Source: Casimicrobiaceae bacterium
GTDB taxonomy: Bacteria; Pseudomonadota; Gammaproteobacteria; Burkholderiales; Casimicrobiaceae
Assembly: GCA_025056355.1 (NCBI GenBank)
Contig: JANWWI010000002.1
Coordinates: 120,471 to 184,470 of the forward strand
Direction: 5' to 3'
DNA length: 64,000 nucleotides
Of this stretch, positions 26,196-35,399 are shown piece after piece (position 1 is the stretch's first letter; the number at the start of each line of letters is the position of its first letter). A program made the position numbers and the translations under genes. Under the pieces are notes generated by a model, which had not been told where the DNA came from, searched no databases, and worked only from the letters and a program-made list of their open reading frames with translations.

Positions 26196-27109
26196 GGTTG
26201 AAACCCCTGGTGAGAGATCACGTCACAGCTCAGATCGGCGTGGATCTTGATGCGGCCGCGCCGGTGCGCCCAGCAGCCGGTGGACACGGCCACCCCGATC
26301 GTCGAAGGGTGCCGGGCGGATGACTCGATGTTCACCCCCATCACGCTGGCCTGTCCGCTCAAACCCTGGGGGCCAAGCCCCAGTTCGTTGAGGCCATCGG
26401 CCAGAAGTTTCTCCATCAAGGCCGCCTTGTCGTTCGGATTGCGCGACCCAACCGGGCGCAGGATGGCCTTCTTGGACAGACGGGCTGCCGTCTCCGCCGA
26501 AGTGGAGACACCCACACCCACCAAGAGCGGCGGGCAGGCGTTCACGCCGCGCGAGGTGATGACATCAAAGACGAATTCGGCCACGCCTTCATAGCCCTGC
26601 CCGGGCATGAGCACCTTGGCTGCTCCGGGCAGGGTACAGCCTCCGCCTGCCATGTAGACGTCGATCGTCACGCTGTCATCATCGGGCACGATCTCCCAAT
26701 CCAGCCACGGAATGCGGCTGCCCGTGTTGGTGCCGGTGTTCTTCTCCTCGAACGTCTCGACCGCGTTGTGCCGCAGCGGGCCCTCGCGGGTGGCGCGCAG
26801 TGTGGCCTCGCGCAGGATCTCCTCCAGCTCTCCGAGCAGGGGAAAACGCGCCCCCGCCGTGAGGAAGTACTGAATCACGCCCGTGTCCTGGCAGCTCGGC
26901 CGATCGAGCCGGTCTGCCGCCTCCTGATTGGCGCGCATGGATTCATACACTTCCTTAGCCAGGAAGTTGACCTCCTGCGCGCGCAGTTCGCCCAGCTTGT
27001 GCGTCACATCGTCTGGCAGTCGCTTGCCGATGTACGCGGTAAAGCGCGCCATCAGATCGGTGAGTCGCTCCACGGCTGCGTCCCGCTGCATTTCTGACCT
27101 CTCCGCCAT
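26192..27109 (-). CDS. ttdA: L(+)-tartrate dehydratase subunit alpha
   Basis: Iron-sulfur subunit of L-tartrate dehydratase, a partner of TtdB. The 305-residue protein has three conserved cysteines expected to hold the [4Fe-4S] cluster: Cys73 (PSCQDTG), Cys192 (GVNACPPLL) and Cys279 (STGCWAH). The [20 protein letters not shown] segment is typical of TtdA and class I fumarase. It lies five bases downstream of the Bug-type binding-protein gene, and its stop overlaps ttdB. E. coli TtdA is 303 residues, matching well. Confidence 0.93.
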   Translation of the reverse strand: MAERSEMQRDAAVERLTDLMARFTAYIGKRLPDDVTHKLGELRAQEVNFLAKEVYESMRANQEAADRLDRPSCQDTGVIQYFLTAGARFPLLGELEEILREATLRATREGPLRHNAVETFEEKNTGTNTGSRIPWLDWEIVPDDDSVTIDVYMAGGGCTLPGAAKVLMPGQGYEGVAEFVFDVITSRGVNACPPLLVGVGVSTSAETAARLSKKAILRPVGSRNPNDKAALMEKLLADGLNELGLGPQGLSGQASVMGVNIESSARHPSTIGVAVSTGCWAHRRGRIKIHADLSCDVISHQGFQP

Positions 27110-27114
27110 TTCGC

Positions 27115-28083
27115 TTACTCGAGCTTGATGCCCGCGGACTTGACCAAGGCGGCAAACTTGGCCGATTCCTCGCGGATCTGCTGCGCCATCTCTTGCGGGC
27201 TATTGCCGACGGGCTCGGCGCCGATGTCGGCCATCTGCTTGCGGAAGTCCGCCGACTGAACGATCTTCACCACCTCGGCGTTGAGGCGCTGCACGATCTC
27301 CCTGGGTGTGCCCGCGGGAGCTAGCAGCCCAAACCAAGTGCCGATGGCAATGCCCGGCACGCCCGCTTCCTGCAAAGTCGGCACATCCGGCAACGCAGAG
27401 GCGCGCTTGGGGGTGGTCACAGCCAAGGGGCGCAAGCGGCCCTCCTTGATAAAGGGCAGCACCGGGGTAATGGTGTCAAAGGACAGATCCACCTGCCCCC
27501 CGAGCAAATCCGTTGTCAGCGGTGCGCTGCCCCTGTAGGGTACGTGCACGATCTGCGTCCCTGTGTTCTGCTGGAACAACGTGCCGATCACGTGCTGGGC
27601 GGTTCCGTTGCCGTTGGACCCATACGACAACCCGCCCGGCTTGGCCTTCGCAGCAGAGACAAGCTCCCGGACGTTCTGGTAGGGCGCCTTGGCCGACACC
27701 ACCAGCACGTTGGGCACGACGGCCACGGTCGAAATCGGCGCGAAGTCCGTCTCGAATTTGTACGGCAGATTCTTGTAGACACTTTGCGCGATGGTGTGGT
27801 GCACGGCCCCCATCAAAAGGGTGTGTCCATCGGGGGCGGCCTTAGCCACCTGAGCGGCACCCAGCGTGGCGCCGGCGCCCGGCTTGTTCTCCACGATCAC
27901 GGCCTGTCCGATCGCGGGTGCCAGCTTCTGCGCCACCGCGCGCGCGAGCACATCGGTGGTTCCACCCGGCGGGAAGGGTACGACGATAGTCACGGTCTTG
28001 CTCGGCCAGTTCTGGGCTTGTGCGCCGGTCACCACTGCGCACAGCAGGACGGCCCCCAGAGTCCTGGCAGGGATGCTCCACAT
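27115..28083 (-). CDS. Bug-family solute-binding protein (tripartite tricarboxylate transporter type)
   Basis: A 322-residue periplasmic binding protein. A signal peptide ends at TGAQAQ (about residue 24). The Bug signature NWPSKTVTIVVPFPPGGTTD follows, then ENKPGAGATLGAAQVAKA, SYGSNGNGTAQHV and a closing C-terminal helix. It begins an operon with ttdA and ttdB, so tartrate or a similar dicarboxylate is the likely ligand. No TctA/TctB membrane genes are in the window, which is common for orphan Bug proteins. The start ATG at 28083 has GGAG six bases upstream. Confidence 0.92.
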   Translation of the reverse strand: MWSIPARTLGAVLLCAVVTGAQAQNWPSKTVTIVVPFPPGGTTDVLARAVAQKLAPAIGQAVIVENKPGAGATLGAAQVAKAAPDGHTLLMGAVHHTIAQSVYKNLPYKFETDFAPISTVAVVPNVLVVSAKAPYQNVRELVSAAKAKPGGLSYGSNGNGTAQHVIGTLFQQNTGTQIVHVPYRGSAPLTTDLLGGQVDLSFDTITPVLPFIKEGRLRPLAVTTPKRASALPDVPTLQEAGVPGIAIGTWFGLLAPAGTPREIVQRLNAEVVKIVQSADFRKQMADIGAEPVGNSPQEMAQQIREESAKFAALVKSAGIKLE

Positions 28084-28219
28084 GGTTTTCTCCTTAGTTG
28101 CGTGGTCGATCGAACGCCAACGGGCTCGACTCGACCCGTCAGCTGCCGCAGAATGTAGGCGCGGCAGGGAATCAAGATTCGCGCCTCAAGTTAAACCTTT
28201 GTTAACCTGCATTCAATAA
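28084..28219. promoter_or_regulatory. Divergent promoter/operator region of the tartrate module
   Basis: This 136-base region separates the ttd operon from its LysR regulator. Near the LysR start is an AT-rich patch (about 28189-28219). On the minus strand it reads as a direct repeat, AGGTTAAC then AGGTTTAAC, two bases apart, containing the palindrome GTTAAC. That layout fits a LysR-type binding site, but no clear core promoter was identified. Confidence 0.5.
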
Positions 28220-29143
28220 ATGAGCCGCTCGATTCATCCCGACGATCTCGCCTTCTTCTCCACGCTGGTCCGCAGCGGCAGCTTGAGTGCGGCTGCCCGT
28301 GAACTGGGCGTGAGTACGGCAGCCGTCAGCAAGCGGCTCACTCAGATGGAAGCGCGGCTGGGCCTCGGGCTGATCAACCGCACCACCCGCCGCATGAGCC
28401 TCACGCCCGAGGGGGAAACCTATCTGGAGCATGCGCGCAGGATCCTGGCCGAGCTGGAGGACCTGGAGCACTTGCTGCTCGGTAGCCAGGTCGAACCGCA
28501 GGGGCTGCTGCGCGTCAACGCAACACTGGGCTTTGGCCGCAGCCGGATCGCGCCGCTGCTCTCGGCCTTTGTGCGCCGCTACCCACGGGTGGACATCCAG
28601 CTGCAGCTCTCAGTGAATCCGCCTCCCATCGCGGAAGACGCCTTCGATGTGTGCTTTCGATTCGGTCCTCCGCCTGACTCGCGTGCCATCGCGCGCTTTG
28701 TCGCGCCCAACCGCCGCATCCTGGTGGCCTCGCCAAGCTACCTGAAAAAGCACGGTGAACCTCGCACCCCCCATGATCTCGTGCGCCACAACTGCATCGG
28801 CATTCGACAAGGCGACGAGCCCTATGGGGTGTGGCGTTTTGTGCACGCCCGCCGCAAAGAACACGGCGAAGCCATCGAGAGCGTGAAAATCCGGGGCAAT
28901 CTCACGACGAACGACGGTGAAGTGGCCGTCAACTGGGCCCTGGATGGCCACGGCATCGTGCTGCGTGCAGAGTGGGACGTGACGCGGTACCTGCGCAGCG
29001 GCCGACTGGTCCAAGTACTTGCTGGTTACAGCACACCCGATGCCGACATTTACGCGGTCTATCCGCAAAGACACAAATCGTCGACACGCGTACGCGCCTT
29101 GGTGGACTTCGTCAGCGCCGCGCTCGGGCGCAAGGCCACCTAG
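28220..29143 (+). CDS. LysR-family transcriptional regulator (TtdR-like)
   Basis: A 307-residue regulator. The N-terminal winged helix-turn-helix is DDLAFFSTLVRSGSLSAAAR followed by STAAVSKRLTQMEARLG. The effector-binding domain extends from about residue 90. Divergent from the Bug-ttdA-ttdB operon, it probably activates that operon in response to tartrate, as TtdR does in E. coli; this is inference from position. The effector-domain segment YGVWRFVHARRKEHGEAIES is of the subfamily with the CrgA/YafC/TtdR relatives. Confidence 0.92.
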   Translation: MSRSIHPDDLAFFSTLVRSGSLSAAARELGVSTAAVSKRLTQMEARLGLGLINRTTRRMSLTPEGETYLEHARRILAELEDLEHLLLGSQVEPQGLLRVNATLGFGRSRIAPLLSAFVRRYPRVDIQLQLSVNPPPIAEDAFDVCFRFGPPPDSRAIARFVAPNRRILVASPSYLKKHGEPRTPHDLVRHNCIGIRQGDEPYGVWRFVHARRKEHGEAIESVKIRGNLTTNDGEVAVNWALDGHGIVLRAEWDVTRYLRSGRLVQVLAGYSTPDADIYAVYPQRHKSSTRVRALVDFVSAALGRKAT

Positions 29144-29226
29144 AATCGTCGGCCGTGGCAGGCGCTCGCAAAGCTGCAAACGTGGCCTCGACGACATCCC
29201 CCGCGCTCGCGGTTGCCGCACCGGCG

Positions 29227-30141
29227 ATGCCGGCATCAGCGCCCATGAGCCCGCTGCTCAGATACACGCTCGTTGCCTCGGCACTTCTGCACGCCGTGAT
29301 CTTGTCGATCCATTTCGAACTGCCTGAGCGCATTGTGCGCTCCGGCACGACGCCGCCGCTTGAAGTCTCGCTCGTCAACGCGCGCACGCCGTCAAAACCC
29401 AACCAACCCGATCTGCTCGCCCAAGTCAACCTCGACGGCGGCGGCCAGACGGAGCAGCAGCGACGGCTCTCCTCGCCGCTGCCACGGGCCCCAATCGATG
29501 CCAAGCAGACCCAACTGGCGCTTGCGCGTGAAAAGGTTGAAGCGCTCGAACGCGAAACGCGCCTACTTCTGGAACAGCTCAAAAGCGCTCGCCAGCAACC
29601 GCTCGATCGAGAGCGTCGCGAACAGCCACCGGTTCCAACCACCGCAGTCGTGCAGCAACTCTCGGAGGCAGCCCTCGAACTGCAACGGCTCGAGGCGCAG
29701 ATCGCGCGCGAATTTGAAAACTACCAACAGCGTCCGAGAAAGCGCCATATCGGCGCACGCGCAGCCGAGTACCGCTTCGCCCGCTACATCGAAGATTGGC
29801 GCCAGCGCGTCGAGCGCATCGGCAACGCCAATTACCCCGAAGCGGCGCGACGCGAGCGAATCTACGGTTCGCTCATCGTGACCGTCGGCATCCGTGCCGA
29901 CGGCTCGGTCGAGTCGGTGGAAATCGACCGCTCCTCCGGTTCGCGCATTCTCGACAACGCTGCGCGGCGCATTCTCGATCTCGCGGCGCCGTTTGCACCG
30001 TTTCCGCCGGACATCCGGCGCGATACCGACATCCTCTACATCACTCGCACCTGGAGCTTCACGCGCGAGGGAGGACTCGAGAGCTCGGCCGCAGTCGCCC
30101 TACCGGTGACTTCCGAAGCGACGGCCGCAGGCAGACGATGA
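29227..30141 (+). CDS. TonB-like energy transducer
   Basis: A 304-residue periplasm-spanning protein. It has one N-terminal membrane anchor (LLRYTLVASALLHAVILSI), a charged coiled-coil-like middle (about residues 80-155, rich in Ala, Glu, Arg and Leu), and a C-terminal TonB domain (YPEAARRERIYGSLIVTVGI, SVESVEIDRSSGSRILDNAA). Several starts are possible (GTG 29155, GTG 29182, ATG 29227, ATG 29245), none with a clear ribosome site; I chose the first ATG. No ExbB/ExbD genes are near. The stop overlaps the mtgA start by four bases. In related genomes this gene lies next to an RNB gene and mtgA, from which the tartrate module now separates it. Confidence 0.8.
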   Translation: MPASAPMSPLLRYTLVASALLHAVILSIHFELPERIVRSGTTPPLEVSLVNARTPSKPNQPDLLAQVNLDGGGQTEQQRRLSSPLPRAPIDAKQTQLALAREKVEALERETRLLLEQLKSARQQPLDRERREQPPVPTTAVVQQLSEAALELQRLEAQIAREFENYQQRPRKRHIGARAAEYRFARYIEDWRQRVERIGNANYPEAARRERIYGSLIVTVGIRADGSVESVEIDRSSGSRILDNAARRILDLAAPFAPFPPDIRRDTDILYITRTWSFTREGGLESSAAVALPVTSEATAAGRR

Positions 30142-30860
30142 AGTTCTCCGAAGGGCTTGCGCAAGCCGTCGCCGCGTTCAAAGCGGTCGTGTTCGGTGCG
30201 GCGCTCCTGTTCATCGGTCTGCAGCTTTACTTTTTGCTCATGATCGTGTGGTACGCGAAGGCGGCGCCCTCGCGCACCGCGTTCATGGCGCACCGGATGA
30301 GCGAGCTTGCCGCGACCCAATCGACGGTGCGCTTGCGCTACCAGTGGGTGCCTTACGAGCGCATCTCCGTGCACCTGAAGCGCGCCATCATCGCGGCTGA
30401 GGATGCCAAATTCGTCGACCACGAGGGCTTCGATTGGGAAGGCATCCAGCAGGCACTGGAAAAAAACCGCGCGCGAGGCCGCACGGTCGCCGGTGGCAGC
30501 ACGATCTCGCAGCAGCTCGCCAAAAACCTCTTTCTCACGCCCACCCGAAGTTATGGGCGCAAACTGCAAGAAGCACTCATCACGGTCATGCTCGAAACCC
30601 TGCTGCCCAAGCAGCGCATCCTCGAGCTCTATCTCAACGTGATCGAGTGGGGCGAGGGCGTGTTCGGTGCGGAGGCGGCTGCACGACGCTACTGGAATGT
30701 TTCGGCGCTTCAGCTCACGCGCGAACAAGCCGCCCGGCTTGCCGCGATGGCGCCCAATCCGCGCTACTACGAACGAAACCCCGGCGCGCCGGGCCTCAAG
30801 CGCAAAACGGCCATCATCCTTGCGCGCATGGCCAGTGCCGAGTTGCCAGACGAACCCTGA
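30138..30860 (+). CDS. mtgA: Monofunctional biosynthetic peptidoglycan transglycosylase
   Basis: Inner-membrane glycosyltransferase of family GT51 that polymerises lipid II into glycan strands. The 240-residue product has an N-terminal membrane anchor (about residues 15-40). The catalytic glutamate is Glu88 in AAEDAKFVDHEGFDW, and the second motif is GGSTISQQLAKNLFL (residues 119-133). KQRILELYLNVIEWGEGVFG completes the donor site. The start at 30138 overlaps the TonB-like stop. No transpeptidase domain is present, as expected. Confidence 0.96.
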   Translation: MKFSEGLAQAVAAFKAVVFGAALLFIGLQLYFLLMIVWYAKAAPSRTAFMAHRMSELAATQSTVRLRYQWVPYERISVHLKRAIIAAEDAKFVDHEGFDWEGIQQALEKNRARGRTVAGGSTISQQLAKNLFLTPTRSYGRKLQEALITVMLETLLPKQRILELYLNVIEWGEGVFGAEAAARRYWNVSALQLTREQAARLAAMAPNPRYYERNPGAPGLKRKTAIILARMASAELPDEP

Positions 30861-31069
30861 TTGCAACGCCGCAAAGCAAAACGTTCGCCACAACCAGCGG
30901 GGTTGACACGTCCCGCCTGCGCCCTTTCGCGACGGGCTGCGAGCCGCCGAGCGCACCGGCGTGAACACGGGGCGGTCCTCCCGCGTGCCTGCGACGACAA
31001 AAAACTCCACACCCTCTGGCTGAAGCGAACCGCCCAGTGGTTCCCCCTGCACAGGCTTTGACGGGTCGT

Positions 31070-31894
31070 TTAGCGTTGACAGCGGGGACAGTAGATGCTT
31101 GCGCGGTTGCCCAGCCGCACACCGCGCAAACGGCTGCCGCAGCGTCGGCAGGGTTGGTTTAGCCGTCCGTAGACGAAGTAGTCGAGCTGAAACGTGCCCG
31201 TGTTGCCATCGGCATGAAGAAAGTCCCGAAGCGTCGACCCACCGGCAGCAATTGCTTCTTGGAGAACCTGCCGCAACGCGGCAACGAGCCGCTCGCAACG
31301 CGCGCGGCCAAGGCGCCCGGCCGGGATACTCGGGCGAATGCCTGCGCGGAAGAGCGCTTCATTTGCGTAGATGTTGCCAACACCCGCCACGATCGTGGCA
31401 TCCATGAGGGCTTGCTTGATGGCCAAGCGCCGCCCCCGCAGCCGCGCCCACAGCGCAGCCGCCGTCAATTCAGGCGACAGCGGCTCAAACCCAAGTCGGG
31501 CAAGAAGCGGCTGCGCATCATCACTGCCGGCATACACGTGCATCGATCCGAAGCGTCGCGGATCGCTGTAGCGGATCGCGATGTCGCCGTCGAATAGGAC
31601 ATCGAGGTGATCGTGTCGGCCCGGACTTGGCAGCGCCCGCCGGTCGTGGGCGCGCAGCTGCCCACTCATGCCCAGGTGTACGAGCCAAGTCACGCCTCCG
31701 GACAATCGCAGCTGGAGATATTTGCCCCGCCGATCGAGCCCCTGGACGCAACGCCCGATCAGCGCCTGTTCGAACCCGCTCGAGATCGGCCAGCGCAGGC
31801 AGCGCTGCCGCAGCGTGACGGCCTCGATTCGGCGCCCGATGAGCCGCTCAGCCAACCCCCGACGAACGGTTTCCACTTCGGGTAGTTCCGGCAT
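31070..31894 (-). CDS. mutM: Formamidopyrimidine-DNA glycosylase
   Basis: Base-excision repair enzyme that removes 8-oxoguanine and ring-opened purines. It starts MPELPEVETVRRGL, where the proline after Met is the catalytic nucleophile and Glu3 is also catalytic. It has the GKYLQLRLS lysine region, VGNIYANEALFRAGI, and a C-terminal zinc finger (CRRCGSRLRGVRLGN...YCPRC). Total 274 residues, usual length. The frame is open eight codons upstream, but the N-terminal Met-Pro is essential, so the ATG at 31894 is certain. Divergent from the TPR gene 100 bases away. Confidence 0.97.
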   Translation of the reverse strand: MPELPEVETVRRGLAERLIGRRIEAVTLRQRCLRWPISSGFEQALIGRCVQGLDRRGKYLQLRLSGGVTWLVHLGMSGQLRAHDRRALPSPGRHDHLDVLFDGDIAIRYSDPRRFGSMHVYAGSDDAQPLLARLGFEPLSPELTAAALWARLRGRRLAIKQALMDATIVAGVGNIYANEALFRAGIRPSIPAGRLGRARCERLVAALRQVLQEAIAAGGSTLRDFLHADGNTGTFQLDYFVYGRLNQPCRRCGSRLRGVRLGNRASIYCPRCQR

Positions 31895-31993
31895 GGCCTC
31901 GAGTGTATGCTCTGCCAAGCAAGACCTGTGACGGGGGCGAGTCTTTGCCGGACACAGGATTGTGCGTTGGATGATTCACTCTCTGGTCGGCTG

Positions 31994-33817
31994 ATGTATC
32001 AGGGGTCTCTGGGAAGCGACGGCACAACCCCGGTTCTCGATCCGAAACCTCGTCTCGGACGACGAGGTGTCGCGCGGCTTGGCCTGATCGGTCTTGTATT
32101 GGTCACGGCCGGGTGCGCGGCAGCGCCCGGCGACGCCCAGCCGCGAAGCCTTGACGAGGCGGCCCGTGCCGCAAGCCTCTGGGCTGCCCGCCACCACGCT
32201 ACCCAGCTCTACACCGCCATTCTTGCCGCTGAAATCGCGCTCCAGCAAGGCGATTTAGCAACGGCCAGCGCGGCCTACGCGGAACTGGTACGCCTCTCCG
32301 ACGATGAAGCGATCGCCGAGCGCGCCGTCGAGCTGTCGATGCGAAGCGGCGACATCGCACGAGCGCTCAGGATCAGCCAACAGTGGGCACAAGCCCACCC
32401 TCATGCGAAGCGTCCACGCCTGATCCAGCTCACCCTCGCCCTGGTTTTTGACGATGCGGCTGCCGCACGCCAGGCGATCGACGCGCTGATCGGGTTGCCG
32501 CGCGAAAGCATCCCAGGCGCCTTACTCGACGCGGCCCGCATCCTGGCGCAACAGCGCAACCGAGACAGGGCCGTGGCGCTTGCGCAGCGCATCGTCGAGG
32601 CTCAGCCCGAGCTGCCTGAAAGCCACTATCTGCAAGCGCTCATTGTCACTGGCCCTCGGCTCGAGCCCTCGAGCGCGGCGCTCTCGGCGCTCGACCGCGC
32701 GCTCGAGCGCCGCCCGCATTGGCCCGCGGCGGTCTTACTCAAAGCGCGTCTACAGCTGGCCGGCGCGACGCCCGCCGAGCGCTCGGTGGTGCGCGCACAA
32801 GTGCTCGCCGAGCTCGAGGCCGCGCTCGGTCAACATCCCGATGCGCGCGAGCTGCGCGAACTGCGCGCGCGGCTACTCTATGAGGCCGATCGGCTGGCCG
32901 AAGCGCGGCGCGAGTTCCTCGCGCTCGCCGAAGACAACCGCGAGGATGCGGAAGAGCATCGACTCGCTGCGGCGCTTGCCGCCTTTGCCGCGCGCGATTG
33001 GGACACCGCCGAACGCGAACTGCTCGAAGCCCAGCGGCGCGGCGCCGCTGAGGCATCGGCGATCGATTACTACCTTGCCCGTATCGCCGAGGCGCAGTCG
33101 CGCTGGGCGGAGGCGGCCGAACGCTATGCGCGCGTTGAGCGCGGCGAACGGGCTTTTGAAGCGCTCCTACGCCGTGCCATCGCGCTCAGCAAACTCAAGC
33201 GTGTCAGCGAAGCCACCGCGCTGCTACACAACGCCACAGCGACCTCGTCCGAGCAACAGCGCGCACTTGCACAGGTCGAGGCCTTGGTCTGGCGCGAAGC
33301 GCGTCAGTATCGGCGCGCATTGGCCGTGCTTGAGCCGCTGCTGCATCAGACCCCCGACAACACCCAGCTGCTCTACGACACGGCCATTCTGCTTGAGTAC
33401 CTGCAGGAGCATGCCCAGGCCGAGCAACGCTTGCGGCGCGTGATCGAACTCGAACCCGACAATGCGCACGCGCTCAACGCGCTCGGCTACGGCTTGGCCG
33501 ACCGCAACGAACGGCTCGCTGAGGCGCGCGCGTTGATCGAGCGCGCACATCGTCTCGCCCCCGGCGAGGCTTCCATCATCGACAGCATGGGCTGGATTGC
33601 CTTCCGCGAGGGTCGGCTTGAAGAAGCCGAGCGCTACTTGCGCGAGGCCTTTGCGCTTCAGGCCGACGGCGAAATCGCGGCCCATTTGGGTGAGGTGCTT
33701 TGGGTTCAAGGACGTCACGACGAAGCACGTGCCATCTGGCGTGCCCAGCTCGCGCGCGAACCTGACCACGAAGTGCTGCGAGCCACGATCCGGCGCCTCT
33801 TGGGGAGCGAACCGTGA
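31994..33817 (+). CDS. Tetratricopeptide-repeat lipoprotein
   Basis: A 607-residue outer-membrane or periplasmic scaffold. The start at 31994 gives a lipoprotein signal with lipobox VTAGC (lipidated Cys41). The rest is a continuous series of TPR-like helix pairs; the clearest are near the C-terminus (NAHALNALGYGLADRNERLA, DSMGWIAFREGRLEEAERYL). Its role is unknown, but this gene precedes lolB in many Betaproteobacteria, hinting at envelope biogenesis. Its stop overlaps the lolB GTG by four bases, so it is translationally coupled. Confidence 0.88.
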   Translation: MYQGSLGSDGTTPVLDPKPRLGRRGVARLGLIGLVLVTAGCAAAPGDAQPRSLDEAARAASLWAARHHATQLYTAILAAEIALQQGDLATASAAYAELVRLSDDEAIAERAVELSMRSGDIARALRISQQWAQAHPHAKRPRLIQLTLALVFDDAAAARQAIDALIGLPRESIPGALLDAARILAQQRNRDRAVALAQRIVEAQPELPESHYLQALIVTGPRLEPSSAALSALDRALERRPHWPAAVLLKARLQLAGATPAERSVVRAQVLAELEAALGQHPDARELRELRARLLYEADRLAEARREFLALAEDNREDAEEHRLAAALAAFAARDWDTAERELLEAQRRGAAEASAIDYYLARIAEAQSRWAEAAERYARVERGERAFEALLRRAIALSKLKRVSEATALLHNATATSSEQQRALAQVEALVWREARQYRRALAVLEPLLHQTPDNTQLLYDTAILLEYLQEHAQAEQRLRRVIELEPDNAHALNALGYGLADRNERLAEARALIERAHRLAPGEASIIDSMGWIAFREGRLEEAERYLREAFALQADGEIAAHLGEVLWVQGRHDEARAIWRAQLAREPDHEVLRATIRRLLGSEP

Positions 33818-34434
33818 TCGCAACCCCGCTGCGTACGCCCTCGCTCGGGCGCCGGCGCCTACTCGGCTTTTTCGCCTTTGCCCTCTCGGGCTGCGCGAGC
33901 CTTCCCGACGAGCCCGAAACCGCGAAAAGCGCCTCCGCAACGACGGCTCCCGTAGCCGCGCGCGAAGCGCTACGCGCCCTGTCGCGCTTTGCGCTCGCTG
34001 GGCGCTTTTCAGCGCGGCACGAGGGCCGGCACCTAAGCGGCGGGTTTGCCTACCGCACCGACGGGCTCAACACGATCGCGGAAGTCTTCTCGCCGCTCGG
34101 AAACGTGCTCGCTCGCTTGCAGATCGATGCTCAAGGCACCACCCTCGCTCTTGCCGATGGCAGCGTACAGACGAGTGCCACGGTCGCCTCTTTGATCGAA
34201 CGCTTCACCGGGCTCACGGCGCGGGATGAGGCGTTGCCGCTTTGGCTACGCGGTCTGCCCGCGACCCGCCCTGTCGCGCCGGGCGAGGAGCGCTTCATCG
34301 AGCACGGCTGGTCGATCGAACTGCTCGCCACGGATCAAGACGAGCCTTCACTGCCGCGGCGTATGCGCTGGCAGCCCCTGGCCAGTCCCGACTCCGAAAT
34401 CCTCTGGCTGATCGATCGCTGGGTGTTCGATTGA
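33814..34434 (+). CDS. lolB: Outer-membrane lipoprotein LolB
   Basis: Receives lipoproteins from LolA and inserts them in the outer membrane. The 206-residue product has a lipoprotein signal with ALSGC (Cys27). The mature part matches LolB in SRFALAGRFSARHEGRHLSG, the LPLWLRGLPA segment and the WLIDRWVFD C-terminus. The GTG start at 33814 overlaps the TPR gene stop. The stop overlaps the ispE ATG by one base. Confidence 0.92.
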   Translation: MIATPLRTPSLGRRRLLGFFAFALSGCASLPDEPETAKSASATTAPVAAREALRALSRFALAGRFSARHEGRHLSGGFAYRTDGLNTIAEVFSPLGNVLARLQIDAQGTTLALADGSVQTSATVASLIERFTGLTARDEALPLWLRGLPATRPVAPGEERFIEHGWSIELLATDQDEPSLPRRMRWQPLASPDSEILWLIDRWVFD

Positions 34435-35270
34435 TGCGACTCCGGCTCGCGGCTCCGGCCAAGCTCAATCTGTTCCTGCGGGTGCTCGGTCGCCGCGCCG
34501 ATGGCTACCACGAGATCGAATCCTTACTCGTGCCGGTTTCCCTCGCCGATCTCGTCGAGGTCGAAAGCACCACAAGCGGCCGCATCGAGCTGATCGATCC
34601 GCCCGAGGGACTCAACGAGCACAACGAACTGTCGTGCCGCGCCGCACGAGCCCTCGCGGGGTTGCGGCGTGAGCGTCTCGGCGCGCGCATCCGGCTCCGC
34701 AAACGCATCCCGAGCGGGGCCGGCCTCGGCGGCGGCAGCTCGGATGCTGCCGCCGTCATGCTCGCCCTCAATCGTCTCTGGGACCTTCGACTGCCGCGCC
34801 CCGAACTCATGCGCATCGCTGTCTCGCTCGGCGCCGACATTCCCTTTTTTCTCGGCAGTGGACCTGCACTTGTGCGCGGCATCGGCGAAATGATCGAGCC
34901 GGTGAGCCTACCGAACGCACACTGGGTCATCGCATACCCGGGGGTTGCCGCGCCGACGGCAAAGGTCTACGCAAGCCCCCTCGTGCGGCGCGATCGCGCC
35001 CCGCTAGCAACCAGAGCGCTTCCGGCCAGCCTCGGCGGCAACGACCTTCAGGCCGCGGCGTGCAGCCTCGTGCCTGAAATCGAAGTCTTGGCCAGCGCGC
35101 TTCGCACCCGAGGCCTTGAGGCGCGGATGAGCGGCTCGGGCAGTGCGCTTTTTGCCCGTTGTGCCAGCGCACGGGAGTCGCACGTTACCGCGGCCGGGTT
35201 GCGCGACGCCGGCTGGCAGGCTTGGGCCGCACGAAGCCTTGCGCGACTACCGGGGGCGCATTTCCTCTAG
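34434..35270 (+). CDS. ispE: 4-(cytidine 5'-diphospho)-2-C-methyl-D-erythritol kinase
   Basis: GHMP kinase of the MEP isoprenoid pathway. The 278-residue product starts MRLRLAAPAKLNLFLRVLGR, with RADGYHEIESLLVPVSLAD and the ATP-binding PSGAGLGGGSSDAAAVML. C-terminal EARMSGSGSALFARC is also typical. The ATG at 34434 overlaps the lolB stop by one base; sequence upstream in this frame is a shadow of lolB. tRNA-Gln and prs follow, the conserved betaproteobacterial order. Confidence 0.97.
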   Translation: MRLRLAAPAKLNLFLRVLGRRADGYHEIESLLVPVSLADLVEVESTTSGRIELIDPPEGLNEHNELSCRAARALAGLRRERLGARIRLRKRIPSGAGLGGGSSDAAAVMLALNRLWDLRLPRPELMRIAVSLGADIPFFLGSGPALVRGIGEMIEPVSLPNAHWVIAYPGVAAPTAKVYASPLVRRDRAPLATRALPASLGGNDLQAAACSLVPEIEVLASALRTRGLEARMSGSGSALFARCASARESHVTAAGLRDAGWQAWAARSLARLPGAHFL

Positions 35271-35276
35271 CTTGGC

Positions 35277-35282
35277 TAAAAT
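35277..35282 (+). promoter_or_regulatory. Possible -10 box for tRNA-Gln
   Basis: TAAAAT lies seven bases after the ispE stop and 118 bases before the tRNA. No good -35 box is at the right spacing, so it is weak. It is noted because it is the only AT-rich hexamer in the gap. Confidence 0.25.
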
Positions 35283-35399
35283 AGCGTGCTCTCTCAGCTG
35301 CAGCCCCGCGTTTCGGGCCTTGGCGTGTCCGAGGCCGAAATCGGGGCGCAGCGGGCCGGTCTGATCGCTGAGAGCACGTCGCCGCCGGCCTCGTGCGCT

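Noticed and set aside
28972..29226. Upstream extension of the TonB-like gene into the LysR gene
   Set aside because: It overlaps the LysR coding sequence in another frame and adds no conserved residues.
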